Shown piece after piece: positions 1-9,279 of a stretch of 64,000 nucleotides of DNA. Where the stretch lies: NCBI RefSeq assembly GCF_031954525.1, contig NZ_CP134867.1, forward strand, positions 1,240,001 through 1,304,000, read 5' to 3'. This DNA is from Dyella sp. BiH032 (GTDB taxonomy: Bacteria; Pseudomonadota; Gammaproteobacteria; Xanthomonadales; Rhodanobacteraceae). The notes below the pieces were generated by a model, which worked only from the letters and a program-made list of their open reading frames with translations, ran no database searches and had not been told where the DNA came from. Positions within the stretch are counted from its first letter, which is position 1. Each line of letters begins with the position of its first letter. The position numbers and the translations under genes were made by a program.

Positions 1-1
1 G

Positions 2-88
2 GCGCACTTCGTGGCCAAGATTCCCGGCCAGTGGCTGCGTCTGCTGCGCCGTGGCCGGCCTGCGCTCGCGGCGACGGACGGCGAATGA
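2..88 (+). CDS. C-terminal end of an unidentified protein (truncated by window start)
   Basis: An open frame runs from the window edge to a TGA at 86-88 and encodes about 28 residues ending in LAATDGE. Its stop overlaps the ATG of the following transporter gene (ATGA), the usual sign of a translationally coupled operon. The visible tail is basic (LRLLRRGRPA) and too short to assign to a family. The only support is the frame and the coupling. Confidence 0.5.
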   Translation, partial: AHFVAKIPGQWLRLLRRGRPALAATDGE

Positions 89-987
89 GCCCTCCGCAGG
101 CGCGCGCCGCCACGCTGGCGACGCTGGGGTTGGTCGCGGTCACCACCATCTGGGGTTCCACCTTTTTCCTGATCAAGGACTTGGTGGGGCGCATGCCGGT
201 GGCGGATTTCCTGTCGGTGCGCTTCCTGATCGCCGCGGCGTCGATGCTGGTGCTGTTCCATCGCGCATTGCGGCAGTTGTCCCGTCGCGAATGGACGCAA
301 GGCATCGCGCTTGGCCTGGTCTACGGCGTGGCCCAACTGCTGCAGACGAGCGGGCTGGAACATACCTCCGCCAGCATCAGCGGCTTCGCCACCGGCATGT
401 ACGTGGTGTTCACGCCGCTGCTGGGCACGGTGCTGCTGCGGCAGCGCCTGCCGTCGGCGACGTGGATCGCGGTGCTGCTGGCGGTAGGTGGCTTGGCGCT
501 GCTGGCGCTGCGCGGTTTCAGTCTCGGCTATGGTGTGTGGATCACGCTGGCATCTGCGCTGCTCTATGCGCTGCACATCGTCGGCCTCGGTGCGTGGTCG
601 CGGCCAGGACATGCCTTCGCTTTGTCGACCGTGCAGATGCTGATGATCGCCGTCGTGTGCCTGCTGGCGACGCTGCCGCACGGCCCCGCGCTGCCGCCGG
701 ATGCCAAGGCGTGGGCCGCGATGGTGTATATGGCGCTGGCCGCGGGTGCCGGCGCGATGCTGGTGCAGACCTGGGCGCAGGCGCATATCAGCGCGGCGCG
801 CGCAGCGATCGTGATGACGACGGAACCGGTGTTCGCGGCGGGGTTTGCGGTGGCGCTCGGTGGTGAGGCGCTGACGTGGCGGATGGTGGCGGGTGGGGTG
901 TTGGTGTTGGCGGCGATGTATGTGGTGGAGTTGGCGCCGAGGCGGGGTGGCGGGATGCCAGCGGAGGCTGTGCATCACGAGGTGTAG
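85..987 (+). CDS. EamA/DMT-family transporter
   Basis: Predicted inner-membrane drug/metabolite transporter of about 300 residues. Ten hydrophobic segments form two EamA repeats; the N-terminal one carries the common TTIWGSTFF signature near residue 20. I chose the ATG at 85 because it overlaps the preceding stop (ATGA) and removes a non-hydrophobic extension. The substrate cannot be read from the sequence; relatives export amino acids or other metabolites. The last 35 or so codons are strikingly G/T-rich and C-poor compared with the rest of the gene, just before repeat copy A. Confidence 0.85.
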   Translation: MSPPQARAATLATLGLVAVTTIWGSTFFLIKDLVGRMPVADFLSVRFLIAAASMLVLFHRALRQLSRREWTQGIALGLVYGVAQLLQTSGLEHTSASISGFATGMYVVFTPLLGTVLLRQRLPSATWIAVLLAVGGLALLALRGFSLGYGVWITLASALLYALHIVGLGAWSRPGHAFALSTVQMLMIAVVCLLATLPHGPALPPDAKAWAAMVYMALAAGAGAMLVQTWAQAHISAARAAIVMTTEPVFAAGFAVALGGEALTWRMVAGGVLVLAAMYVVELAPRRGGGMPAEAVHHEV

Positions 988-1052
988 GTTTTTTTGCTTG
1001 GGGAGTTTGTGCGTTTGGTTGCGCACGACGGGTGCCGTACGCGATGGGTACC

Positions 1053-1489
1053 GTAGGTTGGGGTGAGCTTGCGAGCCCCAACGGGCGCGAAGGGTCGCCT
1101 CGCATTTACCTACTCGTCATTCCGGCGCAGGCCGGGAAACGGTGCGAGGTGGTCGCCAGCCTTGTCTCGCCCGGAGGGCGAGGGTTTCGCTCTCCTGCCG
1201 GAGAGCGAGTTACTTCTTCTTGCTTGCCCAAGAAGAAGTAACCAAGAAGAAGGGCCCCCTGCGCGGCGCCCTCCGGTGGCCTTCGCCACCTCCGGGTACG
1301 TTGCGGGGACGTCCTGTCCCCGCCCGCCTGCGGCGGCCTGATCGTCCAGCCCTCACCGCCGCGAAGGGAACCCGGGAGATCAAGAGCCTTACGGAGCGTC
1401 GCTTCGCTCGCTCTTGTTTTTGTTTTGCTTGCCTGGGTATTCACTTCTCCTTCTCCCCTCCGGGGAGAAGGCGGGATGAGGGGCGGGGG
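1053..1489 (+). repeat. Long modular hairpin repeat, copy A
   Basis: First of six related intergenic elements. It begins with GTAGGTTGGGGT...ACCCCAAC (hairpin module M1). Then come CGCTCTCC-tgcc-GGAGAGCG (1188-1207), a 13-bp stem GTTACTTCTTCTT/AAGAAGAAGTAAC (1209-1242), a GGGGAC/GTCCCC hairpin, a conserved stretch around 1340-1385, and CTTCTCCCC/GGGGAGAAG (1450-1470) followed by GGATGAGGGGCGGG. Unlike the other copies it lacks the CTTTTCGA...TCGAAAAG module. It lies between the convergent EamA and DUF2127 genes. Frames inside it recur in other copies and are not believable genes. Confidence 0.85.
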
Positions 1490-1504
1490 CTGGCGACGCC
1501 GCTG

Positions 1505-2053
1505 CTATTCCGCCTGCTTCTTCGGCCGCGGCTGCAGCGCGATGCGCACCAGGTAAACCACGATCGCGATGTTCCCCAGCAGCACCACCAGCTTCAGCCA
1601 GGTGAAGTGGGCGATCGTTTCGTACAGCTCGACCGGGATCAGCGAACCCGTGGCGATGACGGTGAACCATTCCGCCCAGTGCTTGCGCAGCCACAAGCCG
1701 ATGCCCTCGGTAGCGAAGATTGCCGCGTAGCCGAGCGCCACGATGCCCACCGCGACGAACTTGCTCGGGCCTTGTTCCATCAGCAGGTTCACCAGCTGCC
1801 AGCGCAGGTGGTTGCTGTCGGTGAGGGACAGGTGTTCCAGCCAGTGCACGAAGTGCTCGAAGTTGGTCTGCTGGTTGAGCCGGAACGCTGCGATGGCGAT
1901 CAGGATCAGGCCCACCGTCTTGACCGCCTTGTAGATGGCGATCACGCGCAGGCCGACGCTGTGTTGCGCCTCGACCGCGGAGCTGGGCTCGGTCAGGTGG
2001 TGGTCTCGGTGGCTCATGGTGGGCAGGGATGGGGAGCGGTCATTCTCGCTCAT
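1505..2053 (-). CDS. DUF2127 family membrane protein
   Basis: About 182 residues with four hydrophobic helices, the spacing and the GIGLWLRKHWAEWFTVIATGSLIPVELYE-type region (roughly residues 110-140) seen in the DUF2127 family. The function is unknown. The start is uncertain: ATG at 2053 or 2017 both fit and neither has a strong ribosome binding site. The stop codon lies about 16 bases beyond the right end of repeat copy A. Confidence 0.75.
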   Translation of the reverse strand: MSENDRSPSLPTMSHRDHHLTEPSSAVEAQHSVGLRVIAIYKAVKTVGLILIAIAAFRLNQQTNFEHFVHWLEHLSLTDSNHLRWQLVNLLMEQGPSKFVAVGIVALGYAAIFATEGIGLWLRKHWAEWFTVIATGSLIPVELYETIAHFTWLKLVVLLGNIAIVVYLVRIALQPRPKKQAE

Positions 2054-2105
2054 GGCGGACCGGCCTGACATAGGGCCGGCTGCCGCGGGGGGCAATGCCG
2101 GCGCA

Positions 2106-2134
2106 TAAAAAAGGCCACGCGGGGGCGTGGCCTT
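2106..2134 (-). terminator. Rho-independent terminator of cstA-ybdD
   Basis: A perfect 10-bp stem AAGGCCACGC/GCGTGGCCTT with a 4-base loop is followed, on the minus strand, by six T residues (aaaaaa at 2107-2112 on the plus strand). It sits 19 bases past the end of the ybdD-like gene. Confidence 0.85.
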
Positions 2135-2152
2135 GGGGGGATGCGGGCGGTC

Positions 2153-2347
2153 TCAGCAGCAGCGGCCGCCCGTGCCCTTGTAGCGCGCCACCTGCCGCTC
2201 GCGGAAGAACTCGGCATAGGTGGGTACCTGGCGATCGGGATGGTGCTCGCGCAGGTGCTTCACATAGACGTCGTAGTCGGGGACGCCGCAGCAGAGGCGG
2301 GCGGTTTGCACCGCCCATTTCCGGAATGCCTGCAGGCTCGGTTTCAT
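2153..2347 (-). CDS. YbdD/YjiX family small protein
   Basis: A 64-residue protein with the family hallmarks: RLCCGVPDYDVYVKHL near residue 18, then HHPDR, Y-EFFRERQ-RY and a C-terminal GGRCC cysteine pair. In E. coli, ybdD follows cstA and yjiX follows btsT, and the small partner is linked to transporter function. Here it starts 10 bases after the cstA stop, so the two are surely cotranscribed, ending at the terminator at 2106-2134. Confidence 0.9.
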   Translation of the reverse strand: MKPSLQAFRKWAVQTARLCCGVPDYDVYVKHLREHHPDRQVPTYAEFFRERQVARYKGTGGRCC

Positions 2348-2357
2348 GGCATGGCCC

Positions 2358-4433
2358 TCAATGCGTGGGTACGCTGTCCAGCGCCACGTAGGGTTCCTCC
2401 TGCGCGGTCGGGCGGTTGGCGCGCCAGGCCTTCATGATGGCGTTGATGGCGAAGCCGGCCATGGTCACCACCAGCAGCATGAAGATCGCGGTCAGCGCGG
2501 CGTCGACGTAGTTGTTGGTGACGATGCGCTGCATCTCCGCCGCAGTCTTGGCCGGCGCCAGCAGCTTGCCATCCGCCGCGGCCTGCGCGTACTTCTGCGC
2601 CGCGGCGGTAAAGCTGATCGGACCGACCAGCTTGTAGAAGCCCGCCGTGAGCGTGCACACCACCAGCCAGATCGCCGGGATGCCGGGTACCCACACGTAA
2701 CGTTCGCGCTTGAGCTTGACGGTGACCACCGTCGCCAGCATCAGCGCCACTGCGGCCAGCATCTGGTTGGCGATGCCGAACAGCGGCCACAGGGTGTTGA
2801 TGCCGCCCAGCGGATCGACCGCACCCTGGTAGAGGAAATAACCCCACAGGCCCACGCAGATCGCGGTGGCGATCAGGTTGCCCGCCCACGATTCGGTGTG
2901 CTTCAGCGGTTCGTGGATGAGGCCGGCGATCTCCTGGATCATGAAGCGGCCCACGCGCGTACCCGCGTCCACCGTGGTGAGGATGAACAGCGCTTCGAAC
3001 AGAATGGCGTAGTGGTACCAGAACGCCATCATGCCCTCGCCGGGAATGATTCCGTGCAGCAGCTGGGCCATGCCCACCGCCAGCGTCGGCGCGCCGCCCG
3101 CGCGGCTGAGGATGCTGCCTTCGCCGATGTTCTTGGCGGTGTTGAGCAGCTCATCCGGCGTGACCACGAAGCCCCACTGGCTGATCGCGGTGGCCGCGCT
3201 TTCCGCGGTGGTGCCGATCAGTGCGCCGGGCGAGTTCATCGCGAAGTACACGCCCGGATGCAGCGATGCCGCGGCGATCAGCGCCATGATCGCGACGAAG
3301 GCCTCCATCAGCATGCCGCCGTAGCCGACCATGCGTGCCTCGCCCTCGTTGCTGAGCAGCTTGGGCGTGGTGCCGGAGGCGATGATCGAATGCCAGCCCG
3401 ATACCGCACCGCAGGCGATCGTGATGAACAGGAAGGGGAACAGGTTGCCCTGGAACACCGGGCCGGTGCCGTCGACGAACTTGGTCAGCGCGGGCATCTG
3501 CAGCACCGGCGCGGCGAGGAAGATCGCCAGTGCGAGCAGCGCGATGGTGCCGATCTTCAGGAAGGTGCTGAGGTAGTCGCGCGGGGCCAGCAGCAGCCAC
3601 ACCGGCAGCACCGAGGCGCAGAAGCCGTAGGCGATCAGCAGCCAGGCCAGCGCCTTGGCATCGAAGTCGAACGCGGCCGACCAGGTCGGCGAAGCGGCGA
3701 CGTGGGCGCCGAACCAGATCGACGCGAGCAGCAGGATCAGCCCGATGATCGACACCTCCAGGATCTTGCCCGGACGGATCCAGCGCAGGTACACGCCCAT
3801 CAGCAGCGCGATCGGAATGGTGCAGGCCACGGTGAACGTGCCCCACGGGCTATGCGTCAGCGCCTTGACCACCACCAGCGCCAGCACCGCCAGCACGATC
3901 ATCATCAGCACCAGCACGCCGAACATCGCGACCACGCCGGCCACCGGCCCCAGCTCGTCGCGCAGCATGTTGCCGAGCGAGCGGCCGTCGCGGCGCACCG
4001 AAAGGCCCAGGATCATGAAGTCCTGCACCGCGCCGGCGAATACCACGCCGAACAGGATCCACAGCGTGCCTGGCAGGTAGCCCATCTGTGCGGCCAGCAC
4101 GGGGCCGACCAGCGGGCCGGCGCCGGCGATGGCGGCGAAGTGGTGCCCGAACACCACCCACTTGTCGGTGGGCACGTAGTCGAGGCCGTCATTGCGCAGC
4201 ACGGCGGGCGTGGCGCGGCTGGGGTCCATCCGCAGCACGCTGTTGGCGATGAACTTGCTGTAGAAGCGATAGCCGATCACGAACACGGCGATCGCCGCGG
4301 CGACCAGCCAGATGGCGTTGATCGGTTCGCCGCGGCGCAGGGCCACGACGCCAAGACACCATGCGCCCACGATGGCGATGGCCGTCCAGAGGATTTTTCC
4401 CGCTGGGCTAGGTTTGGTGACGGCGGTATGCAT
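2358..4433 (-). CDS. cstA: CstA/BtsT family transporter (pyruvate/peptide)
   Basis: A 691-residue polytopic inner-membrane protein of the carbon-starvation CstA family, with the GYRFYSKFIANSVL and GPLVGPVLAAQMGYLPGTLWILFG-type core regions and about 16-18 hydrophobic segments. E. coli homologues CstA and BtsT import pyruvate, and CstA was first linked to peptide use in carbon starvation. ATG at 4433 is preferred because GGGAG stands 8 bases upstream; an alternative start 30 bases upstream lacks this. The hybrid kinase upstream on the same strand may control it, which is inference from position and from the BtsSR precedent. Confidence 0.93.
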   Translation of the reverse strand: MHTAVTKPSPAGKILWTAIAIVGAWCLGVVALRRGEPINAIWLVAAAIAVFVIGYRFYSKFIANSVLRMDPSRATPAVLRNDGLDYVPTDKWVVFGHHFAAIAGAGPLVGPVLAAQMGYLPGTLWILFGVVFAGAVQDFMILGLSVRRDGRSLGNMLRDELGPVAGVVAMFGVLVLMMIVLAVLALVVVKALTHSPWGTFTVACTIPIALLMGVYLRWIRPGKILEVSIIGLILLLASIWFGAHVAASPTWSAAFDFDAKALAWLLIAYGFCASVLPVWLLLAPRDYLSTFLKIGTIALLALAIFLAAPVLQMPALTKFVDGTGPVFQGNLFPFLFITIACGAVSGWHSIIASGTTPKLLSNEGEARMVGYGGMLMEAFVAIMALIAAASLHPGVYFAMNSPGALIGTTAESAATAISQWGFVVTPDELLNTAKNIGEGSILSRAGGAPTLAVGMAQLLHGIIPGEGMMAFWYHYAILFEALFILTTVDAGTRVGRFMIQEIAGLIHEPLKHTESWAGNLIATAICVGLWGYFLYQGAVDPLGGINTLWPLFGIANQMLAAVALMLATVVTVKLKRERYVWVPGIPAIWLVVCTLTAGFYKLVGPISFTAAAQKYAQAAADGKLLAPAKTAAEMQRIVTNNYVDAALTAIFMLLVVTMAGFAINAIMKAWRANRPTAQEEPYVALDSVPTH

Positions 4434-4568
4434 GAAGGGACTCCCACTGGCGCTTGTCCGCAAGGGTCGTCCCCGCGGTTGCGGGGGTCAATGGCGCGGG
4501 GCATCCCCGGGCATTAGCCATTGGTCGAATAGCTGAGGCGAATGGATAGCGAACGGTTAGCGCGGGCA

Positions 4569-4609
4569 GGCGAGCGGAGCATGCGGCACTGCCGCATGCT
4601 CCGCTCGCC
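4569..4609. other. Perfect 18-bp hairpin between kinase gene and cstA
   Basis: GGCGAGCGGAGCATGCGG and its exact complement are separated by CACTG. The stem abuts the kinase stop codon (TAG at 4611-4613). No T-run follows on either strand, so it is not a classic intrinsic terminator. It could attenuate read-through into cstA, protect the mRNA 3' end or be a REP-like element. Confidence 0.7.
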
Positions 4610-4610
4610 G

Positions 4611-7600
4611 CTAGGTCACCGGCTCGGCCGGAGCGCCGGCCAGGACGGCGGCCAGGGCCTGGGCCAGCTGCTCGCCGTGCAGCGGCTTGCGCAGGAAGCC
4701 GTCCATACCGGCGGCACGGGCACGGCTTTCCTCATCGCCGCCGGAGCGCGCGGTGATCGCGATCATCGGCAGGCGGCTACTGTGCTCCCGCGAGCGGACC
4801 AGTCCGGCCCACTGGAAGCCGTCCAGGCCCGGCAGATCGAGGTCGACCAGGGCGGCATCGAAGCGGTCGCGCGCCAGCGCTTCCATGGCGTGCAGCGCAT
4901 GGGGCACGTGCTCGACCGTGTGGCCCTGGACCTCGAGCAGGCCGGCGATCACCGCGGCCACGGTCGGGTCGTCTTCCAGCAACAGCAGATGCCAGCGCGG
5001 GCCGGTGGCAGGTGCGGACGCGGCATGTTCGACAAAGGGCACGGCGACCTCGGGTAACGGCAGGTGGACGCGGAACGTGCTGCCCTCGCCGGATGCCGAT
5101 TCGAGCTCGATGCGACCGCCCATCAGCGTGGCCAGCTCGCGGCAGATGGCCAGGCCCAGGCCGCTGCCGGAACCGCGCTGCGGACTGTCGAGCTGCTGGT
5201 AGTGCTGGAACAGCTTGGCTTGGTCGGCGGGGGCGATGCCGGGACCGGTATCGCTGACCGTCAGACTCAGGCCGTCTCCCTCGCGTTCCAACGCCAGTCG
5301 TACCTCGCCGCGCTCGGTGAACTTCAGCGCGTTGTTGCTCAGGTTCATCAGGATTTGGCGCACGCGCACCGCGTCGCCCATGACCTGCGCAGGCGTGGCC
5401 GGGTCGACCGATACGCGCAGGGCGAGATGCTTGGCGGCGGCCTTCGCGTGCTGCAGTTCGGCGACGTCGCGCAGCAGCGCGCGCGGGTCGAACGGCGCGG
5501 GTGTCAGCTGCAGGCGCCCGGCTTCGATGCGGGCCAGGTCCAGCGCATCGTTCACCAGCGTGAGCAGCACTTCGCCGGAATTGCGGATGGTCTGCGCATA
5601 GCGTCGCTCCGTCGCACCCAGCGAACGGCTCAGCAGCAGCTCGGCCATGCCCAGCACGCCGGTCATGGGCGTGCGGATCTCGTGGCCGAGTTCGGCGAGG
5701 AACTGGGTCTTGGCGCGGTTCGCGGCCTGCGCGAGCTGGTGCTCCTGCGTGATCAGCTCCAGCCGGTGGCGTTGCGCCTGCCGGCGACGCATGGCGGCGA
5801 GCAGCGCCGCGAACAGCAAGGCCAGCAGGGCGACATAGGCCAGCCAGGCCCACCAGCGCAGCCACGGCGGACTGTCGGCGTGGAGGCGCAGCGGCGCCGG
5901 CAGTTCGCCCCATACGCCATCGGCGCCCGCGGCCTGCACGTGCAGTGCGTAGTCGCCGCCGGGCAGTTGGGTGAAGGTGCGGTCGCCGCGCGTACCGGTA
6001 TCGACCCAGTCGTTGTCCAGCCCTTCCAGGCGGAAGCGGTAGCGCGTGCGTTCCGGCGCCAGGAAAGTCAGCGCGCGGGCGGTGACCGTGAGATCGCGGT
6101 CATTCCAGTTGAGCTGCCATGGCTGTGCCTCCGCGGCGAGGCGCAGAGGCTTGCCGTGGCGAAGCACGCTGCCGTCCTCGAGGCGCACGCGCGGCTCGCG
6201 GGAGAGCTCGGGAACGGCCTCGGGCACGAACATCACGATGCCGCCGCTGGTGGCCGCTGCCACGCGGCCACCGGGCATCAACGCGTGATTGACGTTGGTG
6301 AACTGGCTTTCCGGCAATCCCTGATCGACACCGAATTCCCGCACGTTGCCACTGCGGCGGTCGTAGCGCCACAAGCCGCTGCGCGCGAAGAACCAGGCGC
6401 GTCCCAAGCCGTCTACGTGCATGCCCAGCAGGTCGCTGAACGGATGTTGCCGGTAGATCGAATAGGTGCCCTCCGGTATGGCGCGCTGTCCCTCGAAGCG
6501 GAAGACGAGGAGGTTCTCGTCGTCGACCAGCCACAGCCGGTTGTCGCGCAGCTCGAGAAAGCGGTAGACAGCCGTCGGCACGCCCTCGATGAAGCTGGCT
6601 TGCGAATCGCCGGGCGCCCAGCGCATCACGCCCCTGCTGGTGGCGAACCAGAGCGCGCCATCGTGCAGGCGCATGTCATTGAGCGTGATGTCCTTGGCCT
6701 TGGCGCCGAAGGCAAGTGGGCGCGCCTTGAACGTGTCCGGGTCATAGGCGAATACGCCATCGTCGACCTGGAAATAGGCCGTGCCGTCGTCGCCGAACTC
6801 GATGCGTTCGGCCATCGGTGCCTGCAGCTCGGTGACCTTGTCGCCATCGAGCACAAAATTGCCGCTCGCCGAGGTGATCCACAGGCGGCCGCGCGCATCC
6901 TCGGCGATGCAGTTGGCGTTGCGTCCCTGCGGAATCTGGAAGGGCAAGTGGCGCACCTTGCCGGTGCCCACGTTCAGGCGATCGATAGCGCCGTTGCTAC
7001 CGGCGATCCACAGGTGATCGTCGCCCCCCGTGGCGACCATGCTGTAACTGCCGGGAGCAATGCTGTCGGGTTTTTCCGGGATATGCGTGAGGTACTGGAA
7101 GTCGGTCCATCGCGGCGAAAGATAGGCCAGGCCGTTGTACGTGCCGATCCACATGCCGCCCTCATGGTCGCGCAGCATGTAGGTGATGAATCCGCTGGGC
7201 AGGCCGTGGCGCAGCAGGGAACGAGGCGCGATGCTGCGGTAGACGCCGTCCGTGTCACGCATATACAAGCCATCGTTGGTGCCGACCCATAGCCGCTCCT
7301 GCTGGTCGGCGGCCACCGCGTAGATGAGCTTGTGCGGAAGTATGTCCGGCGCGACTGGCGTGGCGGTGGGCGCGCCGGACTTCAGTTCGTACAGCCCGAA
7401 GTTGCTGCCGATATAGAGCACCCCGCCGATCCGCACGAGCCGATAGATGCGCAGTGGCTTGGCGCGGAACGCATCGTCGGGGCGTTCGAACGCGATATGC
7501 ACAAGGTGTCCATCGGGCGCGCGCCGATCGAGACCCTTGCCGGTGCCGATCCAGAGCGTTCCGTCCGGGTCCGCCAGCAGGGAGTACACCGTGTTCGAAG

Positions 7601-8150
7601 CCAGGCTGCCGGGATCGGCCGGGTCATGCCGGACGTGGTCGAGGCCCCGCCCATCCGGGCGCATGCGATCGAGGCCGACATCGAAATAGCCGACCCACAG
7701 CGCGCCGTTCGCGTCGCGTGCCAGCGCCGTGACGTCGTCGCTGCCGGGGGACGCGGGGTCTTTGGGATCGTGGCGCCAGTGGGTGAAGTCCTCGGACGTC
7801 GGGTCGTATCGCACCAGGCCATCCTGGCTGCCGCCCCACAGCTGTCCCTCCGCGTCCACCATCAAGGTGGCCAGCGGCATGGCCGACAGGGAGCGGGGAT
7901 CGCGCGGGTCGTGCCGCCAGACGCGGAAGCGGTTGCCGTCGTAGCGCACCAGCCCCGATTCGGTGGCGATCCACATGTAGCCCTGGCCGTCCTGCGCCAG
8001 CGCATCGATATTGCTGCTGGGCAGACCTTCGGCCATGCCGTAGTTGCGGAAGGTCGGCTCGATCCATGGCGCCGGCGCACTTTCCTGGTGAAGTGCCGGG
8101 GCAGCGGTCGCGGCGGCCAGCAACGCTTGCAGCATCAGGGCGGAAAGCAA
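4611..8150 (-). CDS. Hybrid sensor histidine kinase with beta-propeller sensor
   Basis: About 1179 residues. A signal peptide is followed by two-component-regulator propeller repeats (many W-G-NDGLYR-type motifs, residues about 30-640) and a Y_Y_Y domain (about 655-740). Next are a membrane helix near 763-790, HisKA with GHEIRTP (His about 821), HATPase_c (NALKF, DTGPGIAP, GSGLGLAIC) and a receiver domain with VDLDLPGLDG (Asp about 1100). The start is a TTG at 8150 behind AGGAG with 8-base spacing; it gives MLSALMLQALLAA, a good signal sequence. There is no C-terminal DNA-binding domain, so a separate regulator must carry the output. It lies directly upstream of cstA. Confidence 0.88.
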   Translation of the reverse strand: MLSALMLQALLAAATAAPALHQESAPAPWIEPTFRNYGMAEGLPSSNIDALAQDGQGYMWIATESGLVRYDGNRFRVWRHDPRDPRSLSAMPLATLMVDAEGQLWGGSQDGLVRYDPTSEDFTHWRHDPKDPASPGSDDVTALARDANGALWVGYFDVGLDRMRPDGRGLDHVRHDPADPGSLASNTVYSLLADPDGTLWIGTGKGLDRRAPDGHLVHIAFERPDDAFRAKPLRIYRLVRIGGVLYIGSNFGLYELKSGAPTATPVAPDILPHKLIYAVAADQQERLWVGTNDGLYMRDTDGVYRSIAPRSLLRHGLPSGFITYMLRDHEGGMWIGTYNGLAYLSPRWTDFQYLTHIPEKPDSIAPGSYSMVATGGDDHLWIAGSNGAIDRLNVGTGKVRHLPFQIPQGRNANCIAEDARGRLWITSASGNFVLDGDKVTELQAPMAERIEFGDDGTAYFQVDDGVFAYDPDTFKARPLAFGAKAKDITLNDMRLHDGALWFATSRGVMRWAPGDSQASFIEGVPTAVYRFLELRDNRLWLVDDENLLVFRFEGQRAIPEGTYSIYRQHPFSDLLGMHVDGLGRAWFFARSGLWRYDRRSGNVREFGVDQGLPESQFTNVNHALMPGGRVAAATSGGIVMFVPEAVPELSREPRVRLEDGSVLRHGKPLRLAAEAQPWQLNWNDRDLTVTARALTFLAPERTRYRFRLEGLDNDWVDTGTRGDRTFTQLPGGDYALHVQAAGADGVWGELPAPLRLHADSPPWLRWWAWLAYVALLALLFAALLAAMRRRQAQRHRLELITQEHQLAQAANRAKTQFLAELGHEIRTPMTGVLGMAELLLSRSLGATERRYAQTIRNSGEVLLTLVNDALDLARIEAGRLQLTPAPFDPRALLRDVAELQHAKAAAKHLALRVSVDPATPAQVMGDAVRVRQILMNLSNNALKFTERGEVRLALEREGDGLSLTVSDTGPGIAPADQAKLFQHYQQLDSPQRGSGSGLGLAICRELATLMGGRIELESASGEGSTFRVHLPLPEVAVPFVEHAASAPATGPRWHLLLLEDDPTVAAVIAGLLEVQGHTVEHVPHALHAMEALARDRFDAALVDLDLPGLDGFQWAGLVRSREHSSRLPMIAITARSGGDEESRARAAGMDGFLRKPLHGEQLAQALAAVLAGAPAEPVT

Positions 8151-8428
8151 CGGACGTTCTCCTGGTCGGTGCCGGCCTCTGCGACGCGCGGGGCTCGTGC
8201 GGGCGGCGCGGGCGTGGGCTCGGGTCCGGGGCGGTAGGGCATGCGGGTGGGCGGATCGCCGGGCCGCGCGACCGGCGCGCCCGTGCAGGGCGCGATGATG
8301 CCGCATCGCGCGGCCCGCTGCCGATTCGTATCTCTCGTATCGGCTCGTACTTGTTTAGGGGACCCGCCGCCGGGCTAAGCTGACCGCCCGTGGCGGGAGG
8401 GGGCCCGCCGTTCATCGATGGAGACCTC

Positions 8429-9214
8429 ATGCGCATCTTTTTCCAGCGCGGCCTGTGCGGCCTCGCGCTCGCGGCCGCGGCTGTGCTGCCCGCCGCCGGC
8501 CAGGCGGGGCAGCTCAAGGACCTGCTCAAGCAGGCCCGCCAGCAGGCCGCCGGACCAGCCTCGGCCGCGCCGGGCGCCGGCCTGCCCGGCAGCGACATCG
8601 CGGCGGGCCTGAAGGAGGCCCTGGCCAAGGGCACCACCAACGCGATCAACAGCCTGGGCCGCAGCGACGGTTTCTGGAAGAACGCCAAGGTGCGCATCCC
8701 CCTGCCGGGCAAGCTGGAGCAGGCCGGCAAGCTGGCGCGCCAGCTGGGGCAGGGCGCGAAGGTCGATGCCTTCGAACTCAGCCTCAATCGCGCGGCGGAG
8801 AAGGCCGTGCCGCAGGTCGCGGACCTGTTCGGCGACGCCATCCGCAAGATGACCCTGGACGACGCGCGCGGCATCCTCGCCGGCGGCGACCATGCCGCCA
8901 CCGACTATTTCCGCCGTGTCGCGGGCGACGCGCTGGCCGAACGCATCCGGCCGATCGTGGCGCAGGCCACCGACAGCGTGGGCGTCACGCAGAAGTACAA
9001 GGCCTTCGCCGCCGGCAACGGCGGTGGCGCCCTGGGCGGCGCGTTGGGCGCGTTGGCCGGGGGCAAGGGCGGGAGCGCACTGGACCTGGACGGCTACGTC
9101 ACCGGCAAGACCGTCGACGGACTGTTCACTACGATCGCCGATCAGGAAAAATCCATCCGCGAGAACCCGGCCGCACGCACGACGGATCTCCTGAGAAAGG
9201 TGTTCGGCCGCTAG
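8429..9214 (+). CDS. DUF4197 family exported protein
   Basis: A 261-residue protein with a Sec signal peptide ([16 protein letters not shown]) and the DUF4197 pattern: L-DLLKQA-Q near the mature N terminus, GLKEAL--GT-NAI, KIPLP-like VRIPLPGKL, and a long helical remainder with [16 protein letters not shown] near residue 150. It is probably periplasmic; the function of the family is unknown. ATG at 8429 follows GGAG at good spacing. The next gene, def, is 65 bases downstream. Confidence 0.85.
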   Translation: MRIFFQRGLCGLALAAAAVLPAAGQAGQLKDLLKQARQQAAGPASAAPGAGLPGSDIAAGLKEALAKGTTNAINSLGRSDGFWKNAKVRIPLPGKLEQAGKLARQLGQGAKVDAFELSLNRAAEKAVPQVADLFGDAIRKMTLDDARGILAGGDHAATDYFRRVAGDALAERIRPIVAQATDSVGVTQKYKAFAAGNGGGALGGALGALAGGKGGSALDLDGYVTGKTVDGLFTTIADQEKSIRENPAARTTDLLRKVFGR

Positions 9215-9279
9215 CGCGGCCTTGCAAAGCCGGGGCGCGGCCCTCAGTCAGAAACCAACGCACACGCCACGAGGCAAGC

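Noticed and set aside
2346..4517. A 723-codon open frame on the plus strand opposite cstA
   Set aside because: Its product is His/Arg/Asp/Gln-rich low-complexity sequence typical of antisense frames in GC-rich DNA. The minus-strand frame encodes a full CstA.
5064..7292. A 742-codon plus-strand frame opposite the propeller kinase
   Set aside because: An antisense shadow. The kinase frame has complete propeller, HisKA, HATPase and receiver domains.
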